Source of the DNA: an uncultured Clostridia bacterium
GTDB lineage: Bacteria > Bacillota > Clostridia > Christensenellales > Borkfalkiaceae
NCBI GenBank assembly: GCA_944363645.1
Contig: CALVUR010000003.1
Location: 1 to 64,000 of the forward strand
Length of the DNA: 64,000 nucleotides
Direction of reading: 5' to 3'
Shown: piece by piece, positions 52,092 to 61,965 of the stretch
Position numbering within the stretch: position 1 is the first letter of the stretch
Layout: each line of letters opens with the position of its first letter
Program-made: the position numbers and the translations under genes
The notes under the pieces: generated by a model
The model's input: the letters and a program-made list of their open reading frames with translations, nothing else
Told to the model about the DNA's origin: nothing
Databases searched by the model: none

Positions 52092-52703
52092 TTAATAATA
52101 ACCTTCCCCTACTTCTTCGATATTTTTATCGTAATAAATCTTTGAAAATTTGTCGATAAACGGCTTATAGGCGGACTTTTTGATTGCAAACACCACTTTT
52201 ATATCTTCGCCGTAACACTTATCAACAACAAAGTAAGCGTCTTTTAAAATTTGACTATTGAACAAATTAAATTCTTCATACTTAACATTTACAGATAAAA
52301 GTTTACACATAAAAAATTCCTTTTTTACACTTTTATCTAAACCATCACGGCAACTACCGGAATAGGCACGCACAAGCCCGCCTGCACCAAGTTTGATACC
52401 GCCAAAGTACCTTGTAACAACAACCAAAACATTTATAATTTTTTTGTTGCGAATAACTTCTAAAATGGGAACGCCTGCTGTGCCAGAAGGCTCGCCATCG
52501 TCGCTTGAGCGTGTTGCATTGCCATAATCTGTAACATATGCATAACAGTTGTGCGTTGCGTCGGCATATTTTTTGCGGATAAAGTCTATTTTTTGGCGAG
52601 CGTCTTCTTCAGTTTCCACATAGAAAACATGGGTAATAAAACGAGAACGCTCTATTACCTGTTCGGTACAACTATCATTTTCGATTGATAAAAAACTGTC
52701 CAT
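52092..52703 (-). CDS. yigZ: YigZ/IMPACT-family protein
   Basis: The 203-residue protein has an N-terminal IMPACT (UPF0029) domain: RSRFITHVFYVETEEDA, THNCYAYV, DDGEPSGTAGVPIL and VTRYFGGIKLGAGGLVRAYS. A C-terminal EF-G domain V-like part follows. The molecular role is unknown; the eukaryotic relative affects Gcn2 signalling. Residues of about 174-185 (KKSAYKPFIDKF) come from an R37 copy in the C-terminal domain. It is first of a unit with recX and birA. Confidence 0.9.
   Translation of the reverse strand: MDSFLSIENDSCTEQVIERSRFITHVFYVETEEDARQKIDFIRKKYADATHNCYAYVTDYGNATRSSDDGEPSGTAGVPILEVIRNKKIINVLVVVTRYFGGIKLGAGGLVRAYSGSCRDGLDKSVKKEFFMCKLLSVNVKYEEFNLFNSQILKDAYFVVDKCYGEDIKVVFAIKKSAYKPFIDKFSKIYYDKNIEEVGEGYY
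52145..52181 (-). repeat. R37 repeat copy 27, inside yigZ
   Basis: Right half intact (CGGCTTATAGGCGGACTTTT), left half diverged. Translated as KSAYKPF, the same frame as the dnaE copy and copy 3. Confidence 0.78.
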
Positions 52704-52730
52704 AACCCACCTAAATTTTAAAAAATAAAT

Positions 52731-52768
52731 AAAAATGTGCCGATAACGGGCTTATAGCCCCACTTTTT
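52731..52768 (-). repeat. R37 repeat copy 28
   Basis: AAAAATGTGCCGATAACGGG with CTTATAGCCCCACTTTTT, between the yigZ start and the tyrS terminator. Confidence 0.9.
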
Positions 52769-52837
52769 AAAATTTGTCCGTCTAAAAACTGATCAGTTAA
52801 ATTTTTAAATTTAACAAAAAATTGTCGCCTTATAAGA

Positions 52838-52869
52838 AAAAGTGGCGTTTAAATTTTTAACGCCACTTA
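52838..52869 (-). terminator. tyrS terminator
   Basis: Minus strand AAGTGGCGTT / AACGCCACTT followed by TTTTC, 15 bases after the tyrS stop. Confidence 0.85.
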
Positions 52870-52881
52870 TAAAAAGCGTAA

Positions 52882-54081
52882 TTATTTTAAAATTACCTTA
52901 ACGTGAACTTTTTTGCCTTTGTGCAAGATAAATTCACCTTTTTCAAAAACGTCATCCGGTAAGGTCAAGCCGGTAACTTTTGTATCGTTTACGCTTACGC
53001 CACCGCCACTAATTAACGTCCTTGCTTCGCCCTTTGACTTGGTAATTTTTGCTTCTACCATGATATCAGGGATAAAGTTAGTTTTTGCGATTTCAACGCA
53101 AGGCATATCTTCTTCATTACCACCAAAAGCGGCAGCAGCCTGCTTTCTTGCTTCGTCAGCCTTTTCGGTGCCGTGTACAAGTTTTGTAACTTCGTAAGCA
53201 AGCCTTTCTTTAGCGATGTTTATCCTTTCGTCATTATATTTTGTAAGTTCTTCAATTTCGTCAAGTTCCATAAAGGTCAAAAGTTTCATGCACTCGTTAA
53301 CCTTTTGGTCTTCGATGTTTCTAAAATATTGGTAAAATTCGTAAGGCGTTGTCTTGTTTTCGTCAAGCCAAAGTGCGCCCTTTGAAGTTTTGCCCATCTT
53401 TGTGCCATCGCTTTTTAAAAGTAATGAGCAAGTTACCGCATAGGCTTCTTTACCCGTTTTTCTTCTAATCAAGTCTTCACCGGCGATCATGTTTGACCAT
53501 TGGTCATCACCGCCTAATTGAAGTACGCAACCGTAATCTAAAAATAGCCTGTAAAAATCGTAGCCTTGCATCAACATATAGTTGAATTCTAAAAAACATA
53601 AGCCACGTTCTAACCTTTGCTTAAAGCATTCTGCCGTAAGCATACGGTTTACTGAAAAGCAAACGCCGATATCACGCAAAAAGTCAACGTAGTTAAGGTT
53701 TAAAAGCCAGTCGCCGTTATCAACAACGATTGCCTTATTTTCACCTTCAAAATCTAAAAAGCGTTTGATTTGATTTTTAAAATTGTTTACATTGTGCTGA
53801 ATTTGTTCACGTGTGAGCATTGAACGTAAATCGTTCCTACCGCTGGGGTCGCCAACCATTGCAGTACCGCCACCAAACAAACAGATAGGTTTATGTCCAG
53901 CACGTTGCATGTGTGCCATTGCCATAATGGGAATGTAGTGACCAATGTGCAAAGAATCGGCTGTGGGGTCAAAACCAACATAGAAAGTTACCTTTTCATT
54001 TTGTAAAAGTTTTTCTAAACTTTCGCCGTTTACCATTTGCTTTAAAAAGCCACGTTCTTTTAAAACTTGTAATGCGTTCAT
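52882..54081 (-). CDS. tyrS: tyrosyl-tRNA synthetase
   Basis: The 399-residue class I synthetase has HIGHYIP as the HIGH motif, LGGDDQWSNM, KMGKTSKGALW as the KMSKS-type loop, and a C-terminal S4 domain (ITKSKGEARTLISGGGVSVNDTKVT). AGGTAGTATT places the start at 54081 (MNALQVLKERGF); the 16 codons upstream are unlikely. No T-box leader was recognised in the 210 bases before it. Confidence 0.96.
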   Translation of the reverse strand: MNALQVLKERGFLKQMVNGESLEKLLQNEKVTFYVGFDPTADSLHIGHYIPIMAMAHMQRAGHKPICLFGGGTAMVGDPSGRNDLRSMLTREQIQHNVNNFKNQIKRFLDFEGENKAIVVDNGDWLLNLNYVDFLRDIGVCFSVNRMLTAECFKQRLERGLCFLEFNYMLMQGYDFYRLFLDYGCVLQLGGDDQWSNMIAGEDLIRRKTGKEAYAVTCSLLLKSDGTKMGKTSKGALWLDENKTTPYEFYQYFRNIEDQKVNECMKLLTFMELDEIEELTKYNDERINIAKERLAYEVTKLVHGTEKADEARKQAAAAFGGNEEDMPCVEIAKTNFIPDIMVEAKITKSKGEARTLISGGGVSVNDTKVTGLTLPDDVFEKGEFILHKGKKVHVKVILK

Positions 54082-54288
54082 AATACTACCTATATATATA
54101 AATAAAATTGTTTTTATATATTGTAACACTCTATTTAATTTTTGTAAAGCAACTTTTTACCCATTTGCACCATATTTGAATTTTGTATAAAATTTACCGC
54201 AAATTTTAACCAATTTTGCCCTTAACTTTTTATAATTTTTTACCATAAAAACCAAAAAATTTTGACAAAAACAAGGCTTTAATTTTAT

Positions 54289-54325
54289 AAAAAGTGAGGC
54301 TATAAGCCCGTTATCGCCACTTTTT
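54289..54325 (+). repeat. R37 repeat copy 29
   Basis: Full copy (pentamer GAGGC, core TATAAGCCCGTTATCGCC), just beyond the terminator of the PPi-type phosphofructokinase. Confidence 0.92.
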
Positions 54326-54351
54326 CATTTTTTAATAGCGTAAAAAACCAA

Positions 54352-54379
54352 CAAAAAAGGCACGGCAAAAACCGTGCCA
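54352..54379 (-). terminator. terminator of the PPi-type phosphofructokinase
   Basis: Minus strand GGCACGG / CCGTGCC plus TTTTTT, 15 bases after the stop. Confidence 0.88.
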
Positions 54380-54393
54380 TTATTTTAATTTAA

Positions 54394-55641
54394 TTAGTCT
54401 TTTTTACCGGCCTGAACTTTTTTAAGTTTAGCATATCTTGGCAAACCGTTTTCGGTAACATAGCAAGAATCGCCCTGAATTAAAGGAAGCGCATACTTTA
54501 CAAATTCATCGGTAACATATGTGCCGTCAGCGGTAATCCAGTTGTCGGGGATCTTCTTTTCAGTATTAGCAACGGTTGCAAGCGGAATAAGTTCGTAATC
54601 AATTTTATATGTATCGCCAGCCCTTCTTGTGTAGCCAACCATCATATCGGTTTGACCGTTTACTGCGGCTTTAACTGCTTCACGGCCCGCTTGAAGGGCT
54701 TCTTCAATATCGGTTTTTGACGCAACATGTGCGGCGCAACGTTGCATTAAACTAAATTCGATTGCACGTGTTTTAATGCCAAGTTTGTTTTTGATAACTG
54801 ATGCCAAAATGTTGCAAACACCGCCAAGTTGGGCATGACCGAATAAGTCGGTGGAAGAAGTTTTTGCTTCGCTTACATATCTGCCGTCGGCAAACTTAAT
54901 GCCTTCACTTACGGCAACGATACATTTGTTTTCATTTTTGTCGCAAACGGCTTTTACATCGTCAACAAACTTATCCATATCGAAAGGTTTTTCTGGTAAA
55001 TAGATAAGGTCTACGCCGTCGCCACAAAGTTTAGCGAGTGCGCTTGCTGCGGTAAGCCAGCCTGCGTTTCTGCCCATGATTTCGATTACGCAAACAAGAC
55101 CTGTGTCATAAACACGAGCATCAAGTGCGATTTCAGCACAAGTTGTAGCAACATATTTTGCAGCGGAAGCATAGCCCGGGCAGTGGTCTGTGCCCATAAG
55201 GTCGTTGTCGATTGTTTTAGGAACGCCAATTACGTTGCAGTCCCAACCGGAGTTAGCTATGTATTTGGAAATTTTGTTGCAGGTATCCATACTGTCGTTA
55301 CCTCCGTTATAGAAGAAGTAACGGATATTGTATTTTTTGAACACTTGTAAAATTCTTTCGTAATCGGTGTTATCAACAGACACATCTTTAAGTTTGTATC
55401 TTACCGAGCCGAGTGCGGAAGATGGTGTGTGTATTAAAAGTTCTAACTCTTTAATATCTTCTTGACCGATATCGTAAAAGTTTTCTTCTAAAATACCTTT
55501 TATGCCGTGTACCGCACCATAAACCTTGTCAATATTTTTAGACTGCAAAGCTTCTAAAAACACGCCGGCTGCACTTGAGTTTATTACCGAAGTTGGTCCG
55601 CCTGACTGTGCAAAGATACATGCGCCTGTCAAATTTTTCAT
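54394..55641 (-). CDS. pfp: PPi-dependent 6-phosphofructokinase
   Basis: The 415-residue enzyme uses pyrophosphate instead of ATP to phosphorylate fructose 6-phosphate reversibly. AQSGGPTSVINSSAAG forms the phosphate loop. FFYNGGNDSMDTCNKIS has Asp-Ser where ATP enzymes have GGDGT, and GVPKTIDNDL has Lys where ATP enzymes have PGTIDND. These two changes are the accepted marks of PPi use. GGAG precedes the ATG. It lies 187 bases after the ATP-dependent enzyme on the same strand, giving the cell both forms side by side. Confidence 0.92.
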   Translation of the reverse strand: MKNLTGACIFAQSGGPTSVINSSAAGVFLEALQSKNIDKVYGAVHGIKGILEENFYDIGQEDIKELELLIHTPSSALGSVRYKLKDVSVDNTDYERILQVFKKYNIRYFFYNGGNDSMDTCNKISKYIANSGWDCNVIGVPKTIDNDLMGTDHCPGYASAAKYVATTCAEIALDARVYDTGLVCVIEIMGRNAGWLTAASALAKLCGDGVDLIYLPEKPFDMDKFVDDVKAVCDKNENKCIVAVSEGIKFADGRYVSEAKTSSTDLFGHAQLGGVCNILASVIKNKLGIKTRAIEFSLMQRCAAHVASKTDIEEALQAGREAVKAAVNGQTDMMVGYTRRAGDTYKIDYELIPLATVANTEKKIPDNWITADGTYVTDEFVKYALPLIQGDSCYVTENGLPRYAKLKKVQAGKKD

Positions 55642-55661
55642 AGTCTCTCCTTATCACCCGC

Positions 55662-55698
55662 AAAAATATGCCGATAATCGACTTATAGGGGCATTTTT
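55662..55698 (-). repeat. R37 repeat copy 30, TCGATT variant
   Basis: AAAAATATGCCGATAATCGA then CTTATAGGGGCATTTTT, between the two phosphofructokinase genes. It is a rare intergenic copy of the TCGATTATC subfamily. Confidence 0.85.
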
Positions 55699-55828
55699 AT
55701 ATTTTTGTGTTGTAAAAAATTGTAAATGTTTTTTGGTGTAAAATTGAGTGCCTTTCGCCCTAAAAATTAGGCTTTTTAACACCAACTTTACCGCCAAAAA
55801 ATTGTAAAAAAGCAAATTTAAATTTTGA

Positions 55829-56791
55829 TTAGAGTGCCAAAATTGTAGCGGCATCGTGCAACTTTTTATCGATTACCCTTGGCATAGCAAGTGCTTCGCC
55901 GATATCCATATCGATAATTTTGTTATCGTGAATACCAACAACACGGTTTCTTTTGCCGGACATAATTAAGTCAACAGCGTAAAGAGCAAATTTTGCAGCC
56001 AAAGCACGGTCAGCCATTGTTGGTGAGCCACCACGTTGAATATGACCGAGTGTAACGGTTGTAATTTTAATGCCAGCCTTTTCCTTAATGTATTTAACGA
56101 TTTCGTCACGATTGCCTGCGCCTTCAGCAAAGACGATCATGTTAGAGGTTTTGCCCCTTTCACGGCTGTGCTTTAAGTTTTTAGCGATTTCGTCTAAATC
56201 GTAAGGAATTTCAGGAACTAAAATGTATTCAGCACCACCGCAGATACCAGCATATAAAGCGATGTCACCACAACGACGGCCCATAACTTCAACGAGAGAG
56301 CAACGGTCGTGCGAGCCCATGGTATCACGAAGGTTGTTGATTGCGTTTAAACAAGTGTTTACTGCCGTATCAAAACCCAAAGTATAGTCGGTGTATTGTA
56401 AATCGTTATCGATAGTACCGGGGATACCGATAACATTGATATCGTACTTATCAGATAAATCTTTACCACCGTGGAAAGTGCCATCACCACCGATTACGAT
56501 CAAAGTTGTAATACCGTGAACGCTTAAATTTTTGTAAGCCTTTTCTAAGCCTTCTGGGGTGTTAAAATCTGCGCTTCTTGCACTTTTTAAGAAAGTACCG
56601 CCACGTTGAATTATATCGGAAACTGAACGAGAGTTAAGTGGGAAAATGTCATCTTTAATCAAGCCTTCATAGCCACGTTCAACACCGTATACGTCCAAAT
56701 TTTTGTAAATTGCGTATCTAACGATTGCACGTAAACATGCGTTCATACCGGGGGCGTCGCCACCACTTGTCAAAACAGCAATTTTTTTCAT
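55829..56791 (-). CDS. pfkA: ATP-dependent 6-phosphofructokinase
   Basis: The 320-residue glycolytic enzyme has LTSGGDAPGMNACLRAIVRYA, IGGDGTFHGGKDL (ATP type), GIPGTIDNDLQYTDYTLGFDTAVN with catalytic TIDND, and EVMGRRCGDIALYAGI. The allosteric-site residues of bacterial PfkA appear conserved. AAAGAGG precedes the ATG. Upstream is dnaE, with an R2 copy in the 271-base gap. Together with fba at 13781 it covers consecutive glycolytic steps. Confidence 0.95.
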   Translation of the reverse strand: MKKIAVLTSGGDAPGMNACLRAIVRYAIYKNLDVYGVERGYEGLIKDDIFPLNSRSVSDIIQRGGTFLKSARSADFNTPEGLEKAYKNLSVHGITTLIVIGGDGTFHGGKDLSDKYDINVIGIPGTIDNDLQYTDYTLGFDTAVNTCLNAINNLRDTMGSHDRCSLVEVMGRRCGDIALYAGICGGAEYILVPEIPYDLDEIAKNLKHSRERGKTSNMIVFAEGAGNRDEIVKYIKEKAGIKITTVTLGHIQRGGSPTMADRALAAKFALYAVDLIMSGKRNRVVGIHDNKIIDMDIGEALAMPRVIDKKLHDAATILAL

Positions 56792-57015
56792 ATCTATTAC
56801 CTCTTTAAAAAGATTTTTAATTTTTCACCAAAGTGTTTGGCATATTTATTGTAGGTTTTTGCCCTTTTACATTACAATTTGCAAAAATACCCTACTTATT
56901 CATTTTATTACTTTTTAGTAAATTTGTAAAGACTTTAAATAAAATTTTAGTTTATTTTTATATATAGACCACTAAACCGCCGCCCATTTACACCCGTTTT
57001 TTAGCCAAAAAACGG

Positions 57016-57041
57016 GCTAAAACTCACACATGGTCTAATAA
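57016..57041 (-). repeat. R2 repeat copy g
   Basis: GCTAAAACTCACACATGGTC then TAATAA, nearly identical in reverse to copy a at 3723. It lies between dnaE and pfkA. Confidence 0.65.
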
Positions 57042-57062
57042 ACGGATAAAATTTATCAAAAA

Positions 57063-60000
57063 TTAAACTTCGATAAACTGTGCGTTTTCAGGGTCTATGA
57101 TTGTAGAGATTTCGGCAATGATACCTTTACAATTACGGCACTTATAGTTTGCGTTATAGTTTTTACCGTTTATTTTTAAGTAAACAGGGATATCGCCGGG
57201 ATAGTTTTCAATAATTTCTAAAATCTGGTCTTGCGCCATTTCGTCAGCGCCGTTTAAAGTGATAACAAAGAATTGTTTTTTAACAGTTTTCTTTTGTTCG
57301 TTTTGCATAAACGGAGCGTTGAATTGAACGGGTTTTTGCTCGATTTCGGGCTTATAGGCGGACTTTTCTTCATTGAAAAGTTCAACCTTATCAACGATAA
57401 TATTTGGTCTTTCGCCGTCACGGACTTGCAATTTACCGCTTATTTCAACGATGGCTTCAAGTTCTAACCTATCCTTAAACTTTTCGTAAACCTTTGGGAA
57501 CATTACGGCTTCGATTGTGCCGTAAACGTCTTCAACGGTTAAAATTGCCATACTTTGACCGCCTTTTGTGGTCTTTTTTGCAACGTTGCTAATCATACAG
57601 CCGATAGTAACCGCTTGACCGTCGGTAACATCGGGATAAACCTTGTTGCCGTCTTCATCTTCTTCATAATTAGCAAGCGCAACGCACGAAAAGTTGTATT
57701 TTTTAAACTGTTCTACATGCTCTTCTAAAGGATGCCCGGAGATATAAACACCTAAAACTTCTTTTTCGTGTAAAAGTTTTGTCTTTTTATCGTATTCTTC
57801 CACATTAGGATAAACGACTTGCATAGTGGTTTCTTCAAGCATTGTGCCAAACAAACTGATTTGCATGCTGTCTTTTTGTTTTTGAATTGCAACAGCCCTT
57901 TCAATCAATTCTTCTGTAACGCAAATGAGTTTTGAACGTGGAATTTTGAATGCGTCAAAAGCCCCAGCGAAAATAAGGTTTTCAACCATACGTTTATTGA
58001 GCGATTTTGTATCCACCCTTGACATAAAGTTTTCAAACGAGGTAAAAGGACCGTTTTTAGTGCGCTCTTCAACAATGGAATCCATTGCGCCGTGCCCAAC
58101 GTTTTTAATAGCGACTAAACCGATTCTTACACACTTATTTTCAACAGAGAAAAACTGTTTACTTTTGTTGATATCTGGCGGTAAAACCTTTATACCCCTT
58201 TCCTTTAAGTACATAACGTACTTAGTAATTTCATCGATATTATCGATACGGTTATTGAGTACCGCCGTCAAAAATTCTTGTGGGTAAAGGGCTTTTAAGT
58301 AAGCCGTTTGATACGCCAAAACCGCATACGCTGCCGCATGGGACTTGTTGAATGCGTATTTTGCAAAGTCTGCCATTTCGTCAAAAATGTCGGCAGCGAC
58401 ATCTTCAGGAACACCACGTGAAAGTGCGCCTTCGATAATAACATTACCGTTTTCATCCTTTTCACCAAAGATGAATTTTTGGCGTTGACGCTTCATTTCT
58501 TCAACGTTCTTTTTACCCATAGCACGCCTTATAATATCCGCTTGACCGAGCGAATAGCCAGCAAGTTTTTGAACGATTGCCATAACTTGCTCTTGATAAA
58601 TAATTGTGCCGTAGGTAACCTTTAAAATGGACTCTAAAAGCGGATGCTTATAGGTCATAAGTTCCGGGTTGTTTTTGAATTTAACATATTGCGGAATTGC
58701 CTTCATTGGACCGGGCCTAAAAAGTGAGATACCAGCGATAATGTCTTCTAAGTTGTTTGGTTTAAGTTCACGCATGAAGCGTTTCATGCCCATAGATTCC
58801 AACTGAAAGACGGCGTCCGTATCGCCAAAAGATATAAGGTCAAACGCAACCTTTTCGCCATATCCAATTTTTCTAAAGTCAATTTTTATGCCATAGTCTT
58901 CCAAAATATAATCGCAACACTTTTTGACATCGGTAAGCGTTTTAAGTGCCAAAAAGTCCATTTTTAGCATGCCAAGTTGCTCGATTTCTTTCATGTCAAA
59001 CTGGGTAACGATATCTTCGCCCGAGCGTGCAAGCGGAACATTTTCCTTTATTACCTTGTTACAGATAACAACGCCCGCTGCGTGCATTGATATGTTACGG
59101 GGCATGCCTTCAAGTTTCATTGCGATATCGATAACGTTGCGCAAGGTTTCGTCCGTGTCGTAAATATCTTTTAATTCTTTAGAGCCGACATTGACATTTT
59201 CTTTTAATTCTAACCCCAAACTTTGGGCAATGGTGTTGCCAAAATCGATAAGTTTTGTAATACGGTTGACTTCGTTAAATGGAATGTTATATACCCTTGC
59301 AACGTCTTTTATCGCCGCCTTTGATGCCATTGTACCAAAGGTTACGATTTGCGCAACGTTGTCATAACCGTATTTGCCACGAACGTATTCGATAACTTCT
59401 TGTCGTCTTTCCGTACAAAAGTCTACGTCGAAGTCGGGCATTGATACCCTTTCACGGTTTAAAAACCTTTCAAAAATAAGGTCGTACTGAAGGGGTTCTA
59501 CATCGGTAATACCCATAGAGTAAGCGATAATACTTGATACACCGCTGCCCCTACCTGCGCCAACGGGGATGCCGTGTTCTTTCGCCCAGTTAATGTAGTC
59601 CCATACGATAAGGTAATATTCTAAATACCCCATGTAACTGATGGTTTCAAGTTCGTAATCAAACCTTTCCCTTATCTCTGGGGTGATAACATCATAACGT
59701 TCATGAAGCCCCTTTTCGGCAATGCCCTTTAAAAATTCGTACGGAGTGGAACCGTCCGCCGGAATGTAGCCGGGCGTTAACGATTTATCCCTTATTGGCT
59801 CGCACTTACTGTTTAAATCAAAGATTTCGCCACTACATTTTTCGGCAATTTTAACTGTGTTTTCAATGGCTTCAGGAATTTCCGGGAAAAGTTCAGCCAT
59901 CTCGTCGCCCGTTTTTAAGTAAAATTCATCAGTTTCAAAACGCATGTGGTTGGGGTCATCAAGTGTGCGTTTTGTGTTTATGCAAAGCATAACTTCTTGA

Positions 60001-60647
60001 ATTTTGGCATCTTCCTTTTTAATGTAATGGGCGTCGTTTGTGGCGACCACGCCAATACCTAATTCTTTAGCGATTTTGATAAGTAATGGGTTTACTTGCT
60101 TTTGCTCTTTAATGCCGTGGTCTTGAAGTTCGATATAGTAATCTTCACCGAAAATTTCCTTCATTTCGGCAGCGTGGCGTTTGGCTTCTTCATACCTGCC
60201 GGCAAGAAGTAGGCGTGGAAGTTTGCCTGCTAAACAAGCGGAAAGACAAATAATGCCTTCGTGATGGGCCTTTAAACTTTTATAATCGCTTCTTGGTTTA
60301 TAGTAAAAGCCGTCAACATAAGCATCAGAGTTTAACAAGATCATATTTTTATAACCTTGCTTATTTTTGCAAAGCAAAATTAAATGGTCAAAGTTGCCGT
60401 TACCGCTTGTTGCGCCCTTTTCACGCATGTCTTCGCACATGTAAAATTCGCAACCGATAATGGACTTTATGCCCGCTTTTTTTGCTTCTTCGGCAAAGTA
60501 AAGGGTGGCAAACATGTTGCCGTGGTCGGTTATGGCAATGGCTTTTTGTCCAATTTCTTTTAAGCGTGGAAAGATTTTTTCAACCTTGCAAGCGCCGTCT
60601 AAAATGCTATATTCGGTATGAACATGTAAATGTACAAAGTCGGTCAT
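57063..60647 (-). CDS. dnaE: DNA polymerase III alpha subunit
   Basis: The 1194-residue replicative polymerase has an N-terminal PHP domain (HLHVHTEYSILDGACK), the polymerase core with the catalytic pair in MPDFDVDFCTERR near residue 400, and FNKSHAAAYAVLAYQTAYLK. Fingers, the beta-clamp region and an OB fold at about 1000-1085 (VTIGCMISNVAKKTTKGGQSMAILTVEDVYGTIE) follow. An R37 copy encodes KSAYKPEIEQ near residue 1093, just after the OB fold in what looks like a flexible linker, so catalysis should not be affected. A short domain ending DPENAQFIEV closes the protein. AAAAGGGGGC precedes the ATG. Confidence 0.97.
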   Translation of the reverse strand: MTDFVHLHVHTEYSILDGACKVEKIFPRLKEIGQKAIAITDHGNMFATLYFAEEAKKAGIKSIIGCEFYMCEDMREKGATSGNGNFDHLILLCKNKQGYKNMILLNSDAYVDGFYYKPRSDYKSLKAHHEGIICLSACLAGKLPRLLLAGRYEEAKRHAAEMKEIFGEDYYIELQDHGIKEQKQVNPLLIKIAKELGIGVVATNDAHYIKKEDAKIQEVMLCINTKRTLDDPNHMRFETDEFYLKTGDEMAELFPEIPEAIENTVKIAEKCSGEIFDLNSKCEPIRDKSLTPGYIPADGSTPYEFLKGIAEKGLHERYDVITPEIRERFDYELETISYMGYLEYYLIVWDYINWAKEHGIPVGAGRGSGVSSIIAYSMGITDVEPLQYDLIFERFLNRERVSMPDFDVDFCTERRQEVIEYVRGKYGYDNVAQIVTFGTMASKAAIKDVARVYNIPFNEVNRITKLIDFGNTIAQSLGLELKENVNVGSKELKDIYDTDETLRNVIDIAMKLEGMPRNISMHAAGVVICNKVIKENVPLARSGEDIVTQFDMKEIEQLGMLKMDFLALKTLTDVKKCCDYILEDYGIKIDFRKIGYGEKVAFDLISFGDTDAVFQLESMGMKRFMRELKPNNLEDIIAGISLFRPGPMKAIPQYVKFKNNPELMTYKHPLLESILKVTYGTIIYQEQVMAIVQKLAGYSLGQADIIRRAMGKKNVEEMKRQRQKFIFGEKDENGNVIIEGALSRGVPEDVAADIFDEMADFAKYAFNKSHAAAYAVLAYQTAYLKALYPQEFLTAVLNNRIDNIDEITKYVMYLKERGIKVLPPDINKSKQFFSVENKCVRIGLVAIKNVGHGAMDSIVEERTKNGPFTSFENFMSRVDTKSLNKRMVENLIFAGAFDAFKIPRSKLICVTEELIERAVAIQKQKDSMQISLFGTMLEETTMQVVYPNVEEYDKKTKLLHEKEVLGVYISGHPLEEHVEQFKKYNFSCVALANYEEDEDGNKVYPDVTDGQAVTIGCMISNVAKKTTKGGQSMAILTVEDVYGTIEAVMFPKVYEKFKDRLELEAIVEISGKLQVRDGERPNIIVDKVELFNEEKSAYKPEIEQKPVQFNAPFMQNEQKKTVKKQFFVITLNGADEMAQDQILEIIENYPGDIPVYLKINGKNYNANYKCRNCKGIIAEISTIIDPENAQFIEV
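57332..57368 (-). repeat. R37 repeat copy 31, inside dnaE
   Basis: GCTCGATTTCGGGCTTATAG with GCGGACTTTTC. It is translated as KSAYKPEIEQK. It is the same sub-variant (GAAATCGAGC) as copy 23 beside yabP. Confidence 0.85.
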
Positions 60648-60754
60648 AACAGCCCCCTTTTTAAATCTTTTATATGGTTTATTTTGGTTTGAATTTTAAA
60701 TAAATGCCTTAAAATTTAACCAAAAAGTGTGTTAATTTTAATGATTTTTTTGCT

Positions 60755-60791
60755 AAAAAGTGGGGCTATAAGCCCGTTATCGCCACTTTTT
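60755..60791 (+). repeat. R37 repeat copy 32, terminator-like
   Basis: AAAAAGTGG / CCACTTTTT outer stem with inner GGGCTATAAGCCC, five bases past the hemW stop. It probably acts as the hemW terminator. Confidence 0.92.
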
Positions 60792-60796
60792 AGTTT

Positions 60797-61906
60797 TTAG
60801 TCCATAAGTTGGATGATAATATTATTTGGGACATAAAGATATTGCTCTTTAATTTTTACCGTACTATCTGTGATATCTAAATATTTAAGAATTGGTGGAA
60901 GTTTATCTTTAAAGTCCACATTAAAATCTGTACCAAAAGCGTGCTTATATTCTTTTAAGTCTATGCCAAAACTTGTCCTTAAATTGAGCATTACATATTC
61001 AAATTTTGCCTCGTCCCCTTCAATTTGCTCGCTGAAAATTTCGGCGTACTTATCGTTTAAAAGACAATGCACATACTCATCGATTTTTTCAGTGTTGGTA
61101 AAACGCCTACCATCGATAAAAGAAGATGCAGAAACGCCAAAACCGATGTATTCACCACGCTTCCAATAATTTAAATTGTGGCGAGAATAAAAGCCGTCTT
61201 TACAAAAGTTTGAAACTTCATAACGGTTTATTCCCCTTTCCTTTAAATAGTTTACTGTAAAGTCGTAATAATCTGTAACAGTATCTTCATCTGGTAGGTC
61301 GCCGTTTAGATATTTTGAATACATAGGCGTACCATCTTCTGGTTTTAAGGCGTAACACGATATGTGGCTTGCACCGCTTTCAATGGCTAAATCAAGGGTG
61401 TTTTTAACGTTTTCAAGCGTTTGGTCGGGAAGCCCAATCATGACATCAACGCTAAAATTATACCCTTTAAGCATTTTGGTTGCTACCTTAAAATCTTCAA
61501 CCGTGTGTATACGGTTTAAACTTCTTAAAAGTGCATCGTCGGCAGTTTGTAAACCCAAACTAAACCTATTTATGCCGGCTTCTTTATAAATGCGAAGTTT
61601 GTTTTTATCGATTGTGCCGGGGTTTACTTCTAAAGTAATTTCAGCATTTTCGCTTAAATTAAAGTGCTTTTTTATAAGGCGCATGCAACCTAAAATATAT
61701 TTTGCATCGACAAATGACGGTGTACCACCGCCAAAATAAACCGTGTCAAAAGTCTTGTTTTTTAAAACCATTGAACGGCTTTTCATTTCCTTATACATGC
61801 AAGCAAAGTAAATTTCTGCCTTGCCTATTTCTTGCGGATATGAGGCAAAATCACAATAAGTGCATTTGTGCTTGCAAAAAGGAACATGTATATAAATACC
61901 AGCCAT
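60797..61906 (-). CDS. hemW: HemW-like radical SAM protein
   Basis: The 369-residue protein has the radical SAM cluster motif CKHKCTYCDF near residue 10, followed by YFGGGTPSFVDAKYI, LEVNPGTIDKNKL, NRFSLGLQTADDALLRSLNRIH and a C-terminal HemN-like domain. HemW proteins are heme chaperones rather than coproporphyrinogen oxidases. The gene often follows lepA, as here. No other heme genes are in the window. AAAAGG precedes the start. Confidence 0.92.
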   Translation of the reverse strand: MAGIYIHVPFCKHKCTYCDFASYPQEIGKAEIYFACMYKEMKSRSMVLKNKTFDTVYFGGGTPSFVDAKYILGCMRLIKKHFNLSENAEITLEVNPGTIDKNKLRIYKEAGINRFSLGLQTADDALLRSLNRIHTVEDFKVATKMLKGYNFSVDVMIGLPDQTLENVKNTLDLAIESGASHISCYALKPEDGTPMYSKYLNGDLPDEDTVTDYYDFTVNYLKERGINRYEVSNFCKDGFYSRHNLNYWKRGEYIGFGVSASSFIDGRRFTNTEKIDEYVHCLLNDKYAEIFSEQIEGDEAKFEYVMLNLRTSFGIDLKEYKHAFGTDFNVDFKDKLPPILKYLDITDSTVKIKEQYLYVPNNIIIQLMD

Positions 61907-61926
61907 TTTTTTACCTTTTATTTTTT

Positions 61927-61963
61927 AAAATTAGTCGTTTTCAGGCTTATAGCCCCACTTTTT
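61927..61963 (-). repeat. R37 repeat copy 33
   Basis: CGTTTTCAGGCTTATAGCCC with CACTTTTT, between lepA stop and hemW start. The left half is diverged as in copy 3. Confidence 0.78.
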
Positions 61964-61965
61964 GA

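Noticed and set aside
54082..54290. T-box leader before tyrS
   Set aside because: No T-box sequence, specifier loop or terminator was found in the short AT-rich leader.
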